Shown piece by piece: positions 50,646-60,193 of a stretch of 64,000 bases of DNA. The stretch covers positions 4,898,001-4,962,000 of the forward strand of contig NC_017093.1 of the NCBI RefSeq assembly GCF_000284295.1, read 5' to 3'. This DNA comes from Actinoplanes missouriensis 431. GTDB taxonomy: Bacteria > Actinomycetota > Actinomycetes > Mycobacteriales > Micromonosporaceae. How positions within the stretch are numbered: the stretch's first letter is position 1; every line of letters starts with the position of its first letter. A program made the translations under genes and the position numbers. The notes under the pieces are model-generated. The model was not told where the DNA came from, did not search any database, and saw only the letters and a list, made by a program, of their open reading frames with translations.

Positions 50646-52163
50646 GTGCACAGAAGAGCACTTCTCACCCGTATCCTCGCCGTCGTCTCTGCTCTGAGCC
50701 TGGCCGGCGCCCTCGCCGCCTGCGGCGGCAGTGAGGGCGCCCAGGGCGGCAGCGGCGACAGCAGCGCGGCGATCATCCAGGTCGGCTCGGTCTACGAGCC
50801 GCAGAACCTGGACAACACCGCCGGCGGCGGGCAGGGCGTCACCGAGGCCCTCAACGGCAATGTGTACGAGGGACTCTTCCGTCTCACCGACACCGGCGCG
50901 GTCGAACCCCTGCTGGCCAAGGACCAGAAGGTCAGCGACGACGGCCTGACCTACACGTTCACCCTGCAGCCGGACGTGAAGTTCCACTCCGGCAAGGCGC
51001 TGACCTCGGCCGACGTCAAGGCGAGCATCGAGCGGGTGACCGCGGAGAACTCGAAGTCCGCCCGCAAGAGCAACCTCGCGGTGATCAAGTCGATCGCCAC
51101 GCCGGACGACGCCACCGTGGCGATCACGCTGAACAGCCGGTCGATCTCGTTCGTCTACAACCTGAGCTACATCTGGATCGTCAACGCGTCGGCGACCGAC
51201 CTCACCACGAAAGCGGACGGCACCGGGCCCTACCGGCTCGGCGACTGGAAGCGCGGCTCCACCCTCTCGCTGACCAGGTTCGACGGGTACTGGGGCACTC
51301 CGGCGAAGAACGCCGGTGTGGTGTTCCACTACTTCACCGACGCGACCGCGCTCAACAACGCGCTGCTCACCAACGCGGTCGACATCGTCACCGGCGAGCA
51401 GAGCCCGGACGCGCTCGCGCAGTTCTCCGGCAACAGCAACTACAAGGTCAACGACGGGAAGTCGACGACCAAGCTGCTGCTCGCGTTCAACGACAAGGCC
51501 GCCCCGTTCGACAAGGTGGCCGTGCGGCAGGCGGTCAGCCAGGCGATCGACGACAAGAAGCTGCTCACCTCGGTCTGGGGCGAGTACGGCACCACGATCG
51601 GCTCGATGGTCCCGCCGAGCGACCCCTGGTACGAGGACCTCACCTCGGTCAACGCCTACAACGTGGAGAACGCCAAGAAGCTGCTGGCGAGCGCCGGCCT
51701 GCCGAACGGGTTCACCTTCACGCTGGACACCCCGAGCTACGACCCGCACCCGACCGCCGCCACCTTCATCAAGTCGGAGCTGGCCAAGGTCGGCATCACG
51801 GTGAACATCAACACGATCACCGCCGACGAGTGGTACACGAAGGTGTACCAGAAGCGGGACTTCACGGCGACGCTGCAGGAGCACGTCAACGATCGTGACG
51901 TGGTCTGGTACGGCAACCCCGACTTCTACTGGGGCTACAACAACCCGCAGGTCACCGACCTGATCGACAAGGCCGAGCAGGCGAGGACCGCGGACGAGCA
52001 GACCACCCTGCTCAAGCAGGCCAACAAGATCATCGCGGAGGAGGCGGCCAGTGACTGGCTCTACCTCTACCCGCAGATCGTGGTCGCCTCGACGAAGCTG
52101 ACCGGGTACCCGGTCAACGGCCTCAACGCGCAGTTCTTCGCGTACGGGATCGTCAAGAACTGA
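50646..52163 (+). CDS. peptide/opine-type ABC transporter substrate-binding lipoprotein (family 5)
   Basis: A 505-aa lipoprotein. Lipobox LAAC (cysteine about residue 26) after VVSALSLAGALAAC. Family 5 pattern: YEGLFRLTDTGAVEPLLAKD, YTFTLQPDVKFHSGKALTSA, GTGPYRLGDWKRGSTLSLTR, FNDKAAPFDKVAVRQAVSQA. GTG 50646 start. Substrate could be a peptide, opine, nickel chelate or glycoside; sequence alone does not say. Its stop overlaps the next start by 1 nt. Confidence 0.93.
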   Translation: MHRRALLTRILAVVSALSLAGALAACGGSEGAQGGSGDSSAAIIQVGSVYEPQNLDNTAGGGQGVTEALNGNVYEGLFRLTDTGAVEPLLAKDQKVSDDGLTYTFTLQPDVKFHSGKALTSADVKASIERVTAENSKSARKSNLAVIKSIATPDDATVAITLNSRSISFVYNLSYIWIVNASATDLTTKADGTGPYRLGDWKRGSTLSLTRFDGYWGTPAKNAGVVFHYFTDATALNNALLTNAVDIVTGEQSPDALAQFSGNSNYKVNDGKSTTKLLLAFNDKAAPFDKVAVRQAVSQAIDDKKLLTSVWGEYGTTIGSMVPPSDPWYEDLTSVNAYNVENAKKLLASAGLPNGFTFTLDTPSYDPHPTAATFIKSELAKVGITVNINTITADEWYTKVYQKRDFTATLQEHVNDRDVVWYGNPDFYWGYNNPQVTDLIDKAEQARTADEQTTLLKQANKIIAEEAASDWLYLYPQIVVASTKLTGYPVNGLNAQFFAYGIVKN

Positions 52164-53119
52164 TGACCCGCTACCTGCTGCGGCGGACGGCGATCCTGAT
52201 CGGGTCGCTGTTCGCCGCGGCAGTGGTGCTGTTCGTGCTGCTCCGGCTCCTGCCGGGCGACCCGGCCAACGCCCTGCTCCCGGTCGGCGCGACCCCGGAA
52301 CAGATCGCGGCCGCTCAGCGGGAGCTCGGCACGGACGCCCCACTGCTCTCCCAGTTCCTCACCTGGCTCGGGAACGTGTTCACCCTCGACCTGGGCAACT
52401 CGCTGATCAGCACGCTGCCGGTCGGCGACGAGATCCTCGCCCGGCTGCCGGTCACGATCCCGCTCACCCTCGCCGCGTTCGTCCTCGCCGTGCTCATCGC
52501 CGTCCCGGTCGGCGCGCTCGCCGCGGCCCGCGCCGACCGCTGGTACGGCCCGGTCATCAACGCGGTCGCCCAGCTCGGCATCGCGGTGCCGGCGTTCTGG
52601 GTGGGCCTGCTGCTGATCACCGTCTTCGCGCTCCAGCTCGGTGTGCTGCCGGCCGGCGGATTCCCGCCGGACGGCTGGGCCGACCCGGCGGCCGCGATCG
52701 AGGCGCTGGTCCTTCCGGTCGTCACGGTCGCGCTGGTCATGTCGGCAAGCCTCATCCGGTACGTCCGGAGCGCCACCCTGGACGTGCTCGGCGCCGACTA
52801 TCTCCGGACCGCCCGCGCGCTCGGAGCGACGCCGGCGCAGGCCATGTGGCGGCACGGGCTGCGCAACGCCGCCGTACCGGTGATCGCCGTGCTCGCCATG
52901 GAACTCGCCACCACGTTCCTCGGCGCGGTCGTGGTGGAGAGCGTCTTCGCCCTGCCCGGCCTCGGCAGCATGCTGGTCCGCGGGATCAGCCAGCACGACT
53001 ACCCGGTGATCCAGGGCGTGATGCTGGTCAGCACGGCGACCGTGCTGCTCGTCGGCTTCCTCGGCGACCTCGCGCAGCGGCTCGTCGACCCCCGGCTGCT
53101 GCACCGGGCCGCGTCATGA
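52163..53119 (+). CDS. peptide-type ABC transporter permease (DppB-like)
   Basis: A 318-aa permease with six helices; the N-terminal helix and conserved RLLPGDPANALLP are typical of DppB, and the EAA loop is DYLRTARALGATPAQAMWRH (about 212-231). ATG 52163 overlaps the binding-protein stop by 1 nt. Pairs with the DppC-like permease. Confidence 0.94.
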   Translation: MTRYLLRRTAILIGSLFAAAVVLFVLLRLLPGDPANALLPVGATPEQIAAAQRELGTDAPLLSQFLTWLGNVFTLDLGNSLISTLPVGDEILARLPVTIPLTLAAFVLAVLIAVPVGALAAARADRWYGPVINAVAQLGIAVPAFWVGLLLITVFALQLGVLPAGGFPPDGWADPAAAIEALVLPVVTVALVMSASLIRYVRSATLDVLGADYLRTARALGATPAQAMWRHGLRNAAVPVIAVLAMELATTFLGAVVVESVFALPGLGSMLVRGISQHDYPVIQGVMLVSTATVLLVGFLGDLAQRLVDPRLLHRAAS

Positions 53120-53928
53120 GCCGCCGGCGCTTCCTGCACCTGGCGGCCGGGCTGACACTCGTGCTGGTCGTCGCGGGCGCGGTCGTCCTCTCGTACTTCT
53201 GGCTGCCGTTCGCCCCCGACGACACCTCCGGCGGCCGTCTCGCGCCACCCGGCGGCGACCACCTGCTCGGCACCGACAAGCTCGGCCGGGACCTCTTCAC
53301 CCAGCTGCTGATCGGCGGGCGGATCGCGATCGGCACGGCGCTCGGCGCGGCGACCCTCGGCGGGGTGCTCGGCGTCAGCTTCGGGCTGCTCGCCGGGTTC
53401 GCGACCCGCTGGCTCGACGACGCCGCGGCGGTGCTGCTGGACATCCTCATCGCGTTCCCCACCCTGCTGCTGGCGATGCTGATCGTGGCCGGCGCGGGCG
53501 CCTCCCTCGGCACCGCGGTCGTCGCGATCGGGCTGGCCATGGCCGCGGTCGTGGCCCGGCTGACCCGGGTGCTGGTCAAGCAGGTCCTGGCCCGTGACTA
53601 CATCACCGCCGCCCGGGTGGCCGGCATCTCCTGGCCCGGCATCGTGGTCGGTCACGTGCTGCCGAACATCGCTCCGACCGTACTGGTGAACCTCGCTCTT
53701 CAGGCGGGTCTCGCGGTCCTCGCCGAGGCGAGCCTCTCCTACCTGGGGCTGGGCACGCCGCCGCCGAACGCGTCCTGGGGGCGGATGCTCTACGAGGCGC
53801 AGGCCACCGTGCTGACCGCGCCGGCCGGGGCGCTGGCACCCGGGATCGCCCTGGTCGTGCTGGTGATCGGCGTGAACCTGACCGCCGACGGGCTGCGCGA
53901 CGTGCTCGCCGTGAAGGGATCGCGATGA
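53116..53928 (+). CDS. peptide-type ABC transporter permease (DppC-like)
   Basis: A 270-aa permease with six helices, GTDKLGRDLFTQLLIGGRIA near the N-terminus (about 52-71) and EAA loop DYITAARVAGISWPGIVVGH (about 162-181). It lacks the longer cytoplasmic N-terminus of many DppC proteins. ATG 53116 overlaps the DppB stop by 4 bp. A 15-codon mini-frame starts 4 nt before its stop. Confidence 0.93.
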   Translation: MSRRRFLHLAAGLTLVLVVAGAVVLSYFWLPFAPDDTSGGRLAPPGGDHLLGTDKLGRDLFTQLLIGGRIAIGTALGAATLGGVLGVSFGLLAGFATRWLDDAAAVLLDILIAFPTLLLAMLIVAGAGASLGTAVVAIGLAMAAVVARLTRVLVKQVLARDYITAARVAGISWPGIVVGHVLPNIAPTVLVNLALQAGLAVLAEASLSYLGLGTPPPNASWGRMLYEAQATVLTAPAGALAPGIALVVLVIGVNLTADGLRDVLAVKGSR

Positions 53929-53972
53929 CCGCGCTGCCCGTGGAACGGCTCACCGTGGAGGGTTCCCGATGA
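53925..53972 (+). pseudogene. 15-codon mini-frame duplicating the N-terminus of the following ATPase
   Basis: ATG 53925 (ATGA overlap with the DppC stop) opens MTALPVERLTVEGSR and stops at TGA 53970-53972, which overlaps the ATPase ATG at 53969. The peptide matches the ATPase start MTLLSVDRLTVADSA at 9 of 15 positions with the same spacing. It looks like the remnant of a duplicated or deleted ATPase gene, or a translational-coupling leader. Confidence 0.6.
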
Positions 53973-54754
53973 CGCTGCTGAGCGTGGACCGGCTCACGGT
54001 CGCCGACAGTGCCGGTCATGTGCTCGTCGACGACGTGTCGTTCGAGGTCGCGGCCGGCGACCGCACCGGGCTGATCGGCGAGTCCGGGTCCGGCAAGTCG
54101 CTGACCGCGCTCGCCGTGCTCGGCCTGCTCCCCCGCGGCCTCACCGCCACCGGCGCGGTCTCCCTCGCGGGGGCCGACATGATCCGGGCGCCGCGCGGCC
54201 ACGGCGACGTCGCCGCCGTGGTCTTCCAGGAGCCGCTGACCGCTCTCGACCCGCTGATGACCGCGGGCCGGCAGATCGCCGGGCCGATCCGCCGGTTCCG
54301 CGGCCTGCGGGGCGACGCCCTGCGCGGCGCCGTCCGGGAGGCCCTCGACGCCGTGCGGCTGACCGACACCGATCGCATCGCGCGGTCCTATCCGCACCAG
54401 CTCTCCGGCGGGCAGCGGCAGCGCGTGGCGATCGCCATGGCGATCGCCTGCCGGCCGAAACTGCTGATCGCCGACGAGCCGACGACCGCGCTCGACGTCA
54501 CCGTGCAGGCCGAGATCCTCGATCTGCTCGACCGCATCGTGACCGAGAACGACACGGCGCTGCTGTTCATCACCCATGACCTGCCGGTGGCGGCGCGGGT
54601 GGTCCGTGACACCCACGTGCTGCAGTCGGGGCGGATCGTGGAGTCGGGGCCGATCACATCGCTGGTGACGGCGCCGCGCCATCCCTACACCCGTACGCTC
54701 GTCGAGAGCGCCCGCCGCTTCGACGCCGCTCTGGAACGGACCGGCCGTGACTGA
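53969..54754 (+). CDS. peptide-type ABC transporter ATP-binding protein (DppD-like)
   Basis: A 261-aa ATPase. Walker A GESGSGKSLT, Q-loop VVFQEPLTALDPL, signature LSGGQRQRVAIAMA, Walker B LLIADEPTTALD, H-loop FITHDL. Ends with the oligopeptide-type PRHPYTRTLVES. Overlaps the DppF-like gene by 8 bp. Lacks the Fe-S cysteine motif seen in some DppD proteins. Confidence 0.94.
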   Translation: MTLLSVDRLTVADSAGHVLVDDVSFEVAAGDRTGLIGESGSGKSLTALAVLGLLPRGLTATGAVSLAGADMIRAPRGHGDVAAVVFQEPLTALDPLMTAGRQIAGPIRRFRGLRGDALRGAVREALDAVRLTDTDRIARSYPHQLSGGQRQRVAIAMAIACRPKLLIADEPTTALDVTVQAEILDLLDRIVTENDTALLFITHDLPVAARVVRDTHVLQSGRIVESGPITSLVTAPRHPYTRTLVESARRFDAALERTGRD

Positions 54755-55505
54755 TGTGATCCTGTCCGCCTCCGGCGTCGGGTTCGCCTACCGCTCCGGC
54801 TCCCCCGTCCTCACCGACGTGTCGCTCGACGTCCGTGCCGGGCGCAACGTGGCGCTGGTCGGCGAGTCCGGCGCCGGCAAGACCACGCTGCTGCGGATCC
54901 TGCTCGGGCTGGCCCGTCCGACGTCCGGAAGGCTGCTCTTCGAGGGCGCGCCGCTGACCCGCCAGGGGTTGCGCGCGTACCGGCGGGCGGTCCAGGCCGT
55001 CTTCCAGGACCCGTACTCGTCGCTGGACCCGCGCCACCGGATCGGGCGCATCGTCGCCGAACCCCTGCGCGGGCTCGGTCTCGGCGCCGACCCGGACCGG
55101 GTGGCGGCGGCACTGGACGCGGTCGGTCTGCCCGCCGACACCGCGAGCCGGTACCCGCACGAGTTCTCCGGCGGGCAGCGCCAGCGCATCGCCATCGCCC
55201 GGGCCATCGTCGGAAACCCGCGGTTGCTCCTGGCGGACGAGCCGGTGAGCGCTCTCGACCTCACCACCCGGGTACGCATCGTCGACCTGCTCGCGTCGTT
55301 GTGCGCCGAACGGGACTTGACGATCCTGCTGGTCTCCCACGATCTCGGGGTGGTCGCGGAACTGTGCCGGCACACCGCGGTTCTCGAGCGGGGGCGGCTC
55401 GTCGAACAGGGGGAGACGGCGGGGGTGCTGGGGGCGCCGTCACACCCTTATACGCGCAGACTGCTGGCGAGCGTGCCCCGGCTACCGCCGGCCGTGGAGG
55501 GGTGA
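54747..55505 (+). CDS. peptide-type ABC transporter ATP-binding protein (DppF-like)
   Basis: A 252-aa ATPase with Walker A GESGAGKTT, VFQDPYSSLDPRHRIG, signature FSGGQRQRIAIARA, Walker B LLLADEPVSALD and SHPYTRRLLASVP near the C-terminus. It starts at GTG 54747, 8 bp before the DppD stop. Last gene of the six-gene operon. Confidence 0.94.
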   Translation: MTDVILSASGVGFAYRSGSPVLTDVSLDVRAGRNVALVGESGAGKTTLLRILLGLARPTSGRLLFEGAPLTRQGLRAYRRAVQAVFQDPYSSLDPRHRIGRIVAEPLRGLGLGADPDRVAAALDAVGLPADTASRYPHEFSGGQRQRIAIARAIVGNPRLLLADEPVSALDLTTRVRIVDLLASLCAERDLTILLVSHDLGVVAELCRHTAVLERGRLVEQGETAGVLGAPSHPYTRRLLASVPRLPPAVEG

Positions 55506-55663
55506 GCCGAAGTCACCCCGCCACCGCCGCCGCGCCACCCGCCACGGCGAGCCGAATCGCCTCGCGGACGACCGGCGGGTCGGTGAGGAACCCGTATCGA
55601 CCGTGACAAGATTCGCGGCAACGACAGAAGCCGATGAACTCATCGGTACGGGGAAGGACGTTC

Positions 55664-58468
55664 ATGTCGATGACGCGGAGACTCTCCGCGCTCGCGGCCG
55701 CGCTGCTCATCGCAGCGATCGGACTCGTGGGCGCCGGTGAGGCGGCAATGGCCGCCGACACGCCGTTCCGGGTGATCAGTTACAACGCCTGTGGTTCGAA
55801 CACCGGCGGCGCAGATCGGAAGGATTACGCCTGCTCGTTCCTCAACGTTCACGACCGCGCTCCCAGCGTCGCCGACTTGAACACCTGGGCGACACGGCTG
55901 AAGAGCCAGATCCTCACCGAGGACGGCAAGGCCCCCGACGTGCTGATGCTCCAGGAGCTGTGCGCCGGTCAGCGCGAGCTGATCCGCGAGCAGCTCGCGA
56001 CGCTCGGGACGTACCGGGTCGTCTTTCACAGCGTCCGCAACCACGGTGCGTGTGCGCCCTGGGCGAACGGCCGAACGCTCACCGACTCCAAGGCCGACGG
56101 CACTGCGATCTTCGTACGCACCGGCGCCGCCCTCCCGCGGCTCTCCGAGGAACTGACGGAAATCGACCCCACCGTCAGCCCCGAGCTGCGGCGCCACCTG
56201 CTCTGCACCACCGCCGCCGTCGGCGGGCGGGACTCGCTGATCTGCAACCTGCACGCCGGCCCCTCCCTCCACGACGAGGGCGCACCGCAGGCGATGGCGG
56301 CGATCAAGCGGTGGGCCGGCAACCGGCCGGTCATCTTCGGCGGCGACCTCAACGCCGACCCGTTCGACCCCAACCTGAACGTCTACTACGGCATCGAGGG
56401 CGGCACCGGGCCGTTCACCGAGGTCGACCAGGCCAACGAGCCGTACTTCAACTCCCGCTGCTTCGCCCTGGCGGCCTGCCGGTCCGGCCCCGACACCATG
56501 GCGGGCCGCAAGTTCGACTACCTCTTCGGCACGTCGACCGCGATCTCCTGGACCGGCAGCAAGTCGATCAAGCCGGTCACCGGCTCCCTGACCTACGAGG
56601 ACGACCACTTCGCGCTGCGCGGCGACGCGATCTGGAAGGACGAGACGACGCTCCCGGCGGTGCCCTACCTCGAGGTGCCCAGCACCGGTGTCCACGACGC
56701 CGGCCTGACCGACAGCCTCAACTGGACAGGCGTCCGGGACGCCACGATCGGCCGCTTCACCGGCGGCGACGACCGCGACGACCTGATCGTGCGGCGCTGG
56801 AGCGGCGACGTGCACCTCTACCCCGGCACCGGCGGGCGGCTCGGCGCCGCGACGCTGCTGCGCACCGCGGACACGGGCTGGACGGACGTCAAGCGGATGG
56901 TCTCCGGCGAGTTCACCGGTGACGGCGACGACGATGTGATGATCCTGCGGTCTTCCGGGACCATCGACGTCTACCCCGGCGACAACGCGGGTGGCCTCGG
57001 CGCGCCCACGCAGCCGCGGGCCGCGAACTTCTTCAGCGACGCCGCGGACATCACGGCCGGCGAGTTCACCGGCGACGGCATCGCCGACCTGGCGGTCCAG
57101 TGGACCAGTGGGCGCCTCTTCATCTATCCGGGCCAGCCCGGTGGCGCCCTGGGCGGCTCGATCAACATGAGCGACGCGGGTTTCCTGTCCGCCGCCGCCC
57201 CGAAGGGCATGATGACCGGCGACATCGACCACGACGGCCGCACCGACCTCGTGGTGCGCCGCAAGGACGGTTCGCTCGTCGCGTACCCGGTGACCCCCAC
57301 CTCCACCGGAACCCCGGTTCTCGGCGCCGCCGACGAGCTCCAGCCGGCGACGCCGGCCGCCCTGCAACGCCCGCTCTTCGAAGCCGTCGGCGACCTGACC
57401 GGCGATCGGAACGACGACCTGATCGTCCGCTGGGCCGACGACAGCACCCGCCTCAACCCCTACCCAGCCCCCGCCACCAGCATCAACCCCGATCAGGAGC
57501 TGGACCTGGCGACGGCCGGCCACGGCATCGGCATGTTCACAGCCACCCATCTCGCCGGCGGTGACCTCGACGGGGACGGCGACACCGACCTGATGATGCG
57601 GCAGCGCTGGGACAACGCCCAGGTTCTCCTCGCCAACGGCGACGGCACCTTCGTCAAGCGCGACTTCGGCCCCAAGGAGTTCTGGACGAAGGTGCTCAGC
57701 CTGGTCATCGGCGACTACACCCGGGACGGCAAAGCGGACGTCGTGGTCCGGCGCACCGACGGCGTCATCTCGGTCTACCCCGGCGACGGCGCCGGCGGCG
57801 TCTCGGCGACGGCGGTGACCGTGGCCAACCCGGCCGGCGGCGGCTGGGCGGCGGCCGAGGAGGTGGTCGGCGGCGAGTTCACCGGCGACGCCCACGAGGA
57901 TCTGGTCGTGCGCTGGGCGAACGGTGACGTCCACCTCTTCCCGAACACCGGCGCGGGCCGGCTCGGCACCCGCGTCGTCCTCCGGGAGGGACAGGCCGGC
58001 TGGGGCGACGCGCTCAGCATGACCGTCGCCGATTTCACCGCCGACTCCCGCGACGACATCCTCGTGCGCTGGCACTCCGGGCGCGGATTCCTCTATCCGG
58101 GTACGGGCGCCGGCATCGGTGGCTCGTCCGAGTACCGCCCGATCGGCGCGCTGAACGCGGCCGCCGCCATCGTGACCGGCTCGTTCACCGGCGGCACCAC
58201 GGACACCGTGGTGAAGTGGAGTGACGGCAGCGTTCGCCTCTATCCCGCCACCACGGCTACCTCGGAGGTGCTGAACGTGCGGTCGTTCGACGGTCAATCG
58301 GGCGTGAGCCACTTCGAGTACGCCGCCGACGCCGGCAGCACCTGGACCCGTGTGCCGGCCCACTTCGGCGCCGCCCGGATCACCCCGGCCAGCGGCATCC
58401 GGCAGCTGCGCGTGGTGGCGGTGGACAAGGCCGGGAACCGATCCGCCGAGGCGGTGTTCCCGCGGTGA
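55664..58468 (+). CDS. secreted endonuclease/exonuclease/phosphatase-fold protein with FG-GAP/VCBS-like repeats
   Basis: A 934-aa exported protein. Signal peptide about 1-32 (LSALAAALLIAAIGLVGAGE). EEP-type domain about 36-330: FRVISYNACGSNTGG, VLMLQELCAGQRELI, SLICNLHAGP, PVIFGGDLNADPFDPN, KFDYLFGTS and TYEDDHFALRGDA. A propeller-like run of FG-GAP/VCBS-type repeats (about 350-860) has DVHLYPGTGGRLG, GEFTGDGDDDVMILRSSG, DIDHDGRTDLVVRRKDG with Ca-binding DxDxDG-like motifs. Start ATG 55664 with GGAAGGA upstream. Like the gene at 15670 it joins an EEP domain to a C-terminal repeat module. Confidence 0.88.
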   Translation: MSMTRRLSALAAALLIAAIGLVGAGEAAMAADTPFRVISYNACGSNTGGADRKDYACSFLNVHDRAPSVADLNTWATRLKSQILTEDGKAPDVLMLQELCAGQRELIREQLATLGTYRVVFHSVRNHGACAPWANGRTLTDSKADGTAIFVRTGAALPRLSEELTEIDPTVSPELRRHLLCTTAAVGGRDSLICNLHAGPSLHDEGAPQAMAAIKRWAGNRPVIFGGDLNADPFDPNLNVYYGIEGGTGPFTEVDQANEPYFNSRCFALAACRSGPDTMAGRKFDYLFGTSTAISWTGSKSIKPVTGSLTYEDDHFALRGDAIWKDETTLPAVPYLEVPSTGVHDAGLTDSLNWTGVRDATIGRFTGGDDRDDLIVRRWSGDVHLYPGTGGRLGAATLLRTADTGWTDVKRMVSGEFTGDGDDDVMILRSSGTIDVYPGDNAGGLGAPTQPRAANFFSDAADITAGEFTGDGIADLAVQWTSGRLFIYPGQPGGALGGSINMSDAGFLSAAAPKGMMTGDIDHDGRTDLVVRRKDGSLVAYPVTPTSTGTPVLGAADELQPATPAALQRPLFEAVGDLTGDRNDDLIVRWADDSTRLNPYPAPATSINPDQELDLATAGHGIGMFTATHLAGGDLDGDGDTDLMMRQRWDNAQVLLANGDGTFVKRDFGPKEFWTKVLSLVIGDYTRDGKADVVVRRTDGVISVYPGDGAGGVSATAVTVANPAGGGWAAAEEVVGGEFTGDAHEDLVVRWANGDVHLFPNTGAGRLGTRVVLREGQAGWGDALSMTVADFTADSRDDILVRWHSGRGFLYPGTGAGIGGSSEYRPIGALNAAAAIVTGSFTGGTTDTVVKWSDGSVRLYPATTATSEVLNVRSFDGQSGVSHFEYAADAGSTWTRVPAHFGAARITPASGIRQLRVVAVDKAGNRSAEAVFPR

Positions 58469-58481
58469 TCAGGCCGTAGCA

Positions 58482-58528
58482 CCCGGCAGGCCGTGAGCGG
58501 CGTCCGCCCTCACGGCCTGCTCACCGGG
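58482..58528. terminator. bidirectional terminator between EEP gene and FMN-binding gene
   Basis: gcaggccgtgag (58486-58497) pairs perfectly with ctcacggcctgc (58509-58520) with an 11-nt loop, extended by cccgg/ccggg at the base. It sits between convergent stops at 58468 and 58533. Confidence 0.88.
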
Positions 58529-58532
58529 AGTC

Positions 58533-60104
58533 CTACCGCATCGCGTCCGCCGAGGGTGGGGCGCTGCCGCCCTGCGGCTCGGTCGCCGTCATCAGCTCGA
58601 CGATCGCGTCCCGGTCGGCCTTCGACGGCAGGCCCCAGCCGGGCCGGTACTCGTACACCTCGTCCAGCCCGGTCGACGCGGTCCGCCCGTCCAGGATCTC
58701 CACCGACGTGCTGTCGATCAGTCCGGGATGCTCCACCCCGCACGCCTCGGCGACCTTCACCAGGTCCCGCCGCAGCGTCTTGATGTAGTTCGCGGCCCGC
58801 ACCGACTTCAGCGCCGGGTCGAGTCCCCTGGTCAGCCACCGGTTCTGGGTGGCGACCCCGGTCGGGCAGGTGTCGGTGTGGCATTTCTGCGCCTGGATGC
58901 AGCCGATCGCGAGCATCGCCTCGCGGCCCACGTTGACCATGTCGCAGCCGAGCGCGAACGCGACGATCGCGTTGTCCGGCAGGCCCAGCTTGCCGGCGCC
59001 GATGAACACCACGTCGTCGGTGAGGCCGCGTTCGGCGAACATCCGGTACACCCGGGCGAAGCCGACCTGGAACGGCAGCGAGACGGTGTCGGTGAAGATC
59101 AGTGGCGCCGCGCCGGTGCCGCCCTCGCCGCCGTCGATCGTCACGAAGTCGACGCCCCGGCCGGTGGTCGCCATCAGCGTGGTCAGCTCGTCCCAGAAGT
59201 CCAGGTCGCCGACGGCCGACTTGATGCCGACCGGCAGCCCGGTCTCGGCGGCGAGCATCTCCACCCAGTCGAGCAGGCTGTCGGTGTCGGAGAACTCCGC
59301 GTGCCGCGACGGGCTGACGCAGTCCACGCCCTCCGGGATGCCACGGGTCGCGGCGATCTCCGCGGACACCTTGGCGGCCGGCAGCAGCCCGCCGAGGCTC
59401 GGCTTGGCGCCCTGGCTCAGCTTGATCTCCAGTGCCCGGACCGGGTTCGCCGCGACCAGATCCTTGAGCCGCCGCAGGTCGAACCGGCCCTGGGCGTCCC
59501 GGCACCCGAAATAGGACGTGCCGATCTGGAAGATCAGCTCCCCGCCGTTGCGGTGGTACGGCGACAGCGCGCCCTCACCGGTGTTGTGCAGGCAGCCGGC
59601 CAGCGCCGCGCCCCGGTTCAGCGCCTCGATCGCGGCGCCGGAGAGCGACCCGAAACTCATCCCGGAGATGTTCACGACCGAGTCCGGCCGGAACGCCTTC
59701 GCCCGCCGCTTGCCGAGGATCTTCGCGCACGGGACGTACGCCTCGTACCCGGCCTGCGGGTTGGATTGCGGCACCGCCCGCCCGAACGTCCGGTGCTTGA
59801 TGATCGGATACCCGGCGGTGTACTCGATGTCGTTGTCGGTGCCGAACCCGAAGTAGTTGTTCTCCTTCTTCGCCGACGCGTAGACCCACCGGCGCTGGTC
59901 ACGGGTGAACGGCCGCTCCTCGTTGTTGCCGGCCACCACGTACTGCCGCAGCTCCGGCCCGATCGCCTCGATCAGGTAGCGGCCGTGCCCGATCACCGGG
60001 AAGTTCCGGAGCAGCGCGTGGTTGCGCTGCAGAAGATCCCGCACGGCGACCGCCGCGACCGCCGACACCGCAGCGGCAGCGGCCGCCCGTACTCCCCGAC
60101 TCAT
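58533..60104 (-). CDS. FMN-binding glutamate synthase family protein, membrane-anchored
   Basis: A 523-aa protein resembling the FMN/Glu-synthase central domain. One N-terminal hydrophobic helix (about 5-22, rich in Ala/Val). Conserved GFGTDNDIEYTAGYPIIKHR, FRPDSVVNISGMSFGSLSGA, HNTGEGALSPYHRNGGELIF, the FMN loop TIDGGEGGTGAAPLIF, and the cysteine cluster KCHTDTCPTGVATQ (about 425-440) that can hold an Fe-S cluster. No glutaminase domain, so it is probably not a true glutamate synthase; its reaction is unknown. Start ATG 60104 with AGGGG upstream. Confidence 0.9.
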   Translation of the reverse strand: MSRGVRAAAAAAVSAVAAVAVRDLLQRNHALLRNFPVIGHGRYLIEAIGPELRQYVVAGNNEERPFTRDQRRWVYASAKKENNYFGFGTDNDIEYTAGYPIIKHRTFGRAVPQSNPQAGYEAYVPCAKILGKRRAKAFRPDSVVNISGMSFGSLSGAAIEALNRGAALAGCLHNTGEGALSPYHRNGGELIFQIGTSYFGCRDAQGRFDLRRLKDLVAANPVRALEIKLSQGAKPSLGGLLPAAKVSAEIAATRGIPEGVDCVSPSRHAEFSDTDSLLDWVEMLAAETGLPVGIKSAVGDLDFWDELTTLMATTGRGVDFVTIDGGEGGTGAAPLIFTDTVSLPFQVGFARVYRMFAERGLTDDVVFIGAGKLGLPDNAIVAFALGCDMVNVGREAMLAIGCIQAQKCHTDTCPTGVATQNRWLTRGLDPALKSVRAANYIKTLRRDLVKVAEACGVEHPGLIDSTSVEILDGRTASTGLDEVYEYRPGWGLPSKADRDAIVELMTATEPQGGSAPPSADAMR

Positions 60105-60193
60105 GTCCCCTGAAGTTGCCGCCCGGCCGCCGGCTGAAACCGAAGTCCGCGAAGCCCGCCGCAAGTGCCGCCGCTCCTGGAACGATCAGCGGT

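Noticed and set aside
53969..55505. Frameshift between the two ATPases
   Set aside because: The 8-bp overlap with GTG start is normal for coupled genes, and both proteins have full Walker and signature motifs.
55640..58363. A 907-codon open frame on the minus strand
   Set aside because: Antisense shadow of the second EEP/FG-GAP gene, low-complexity and without recognisable domains.
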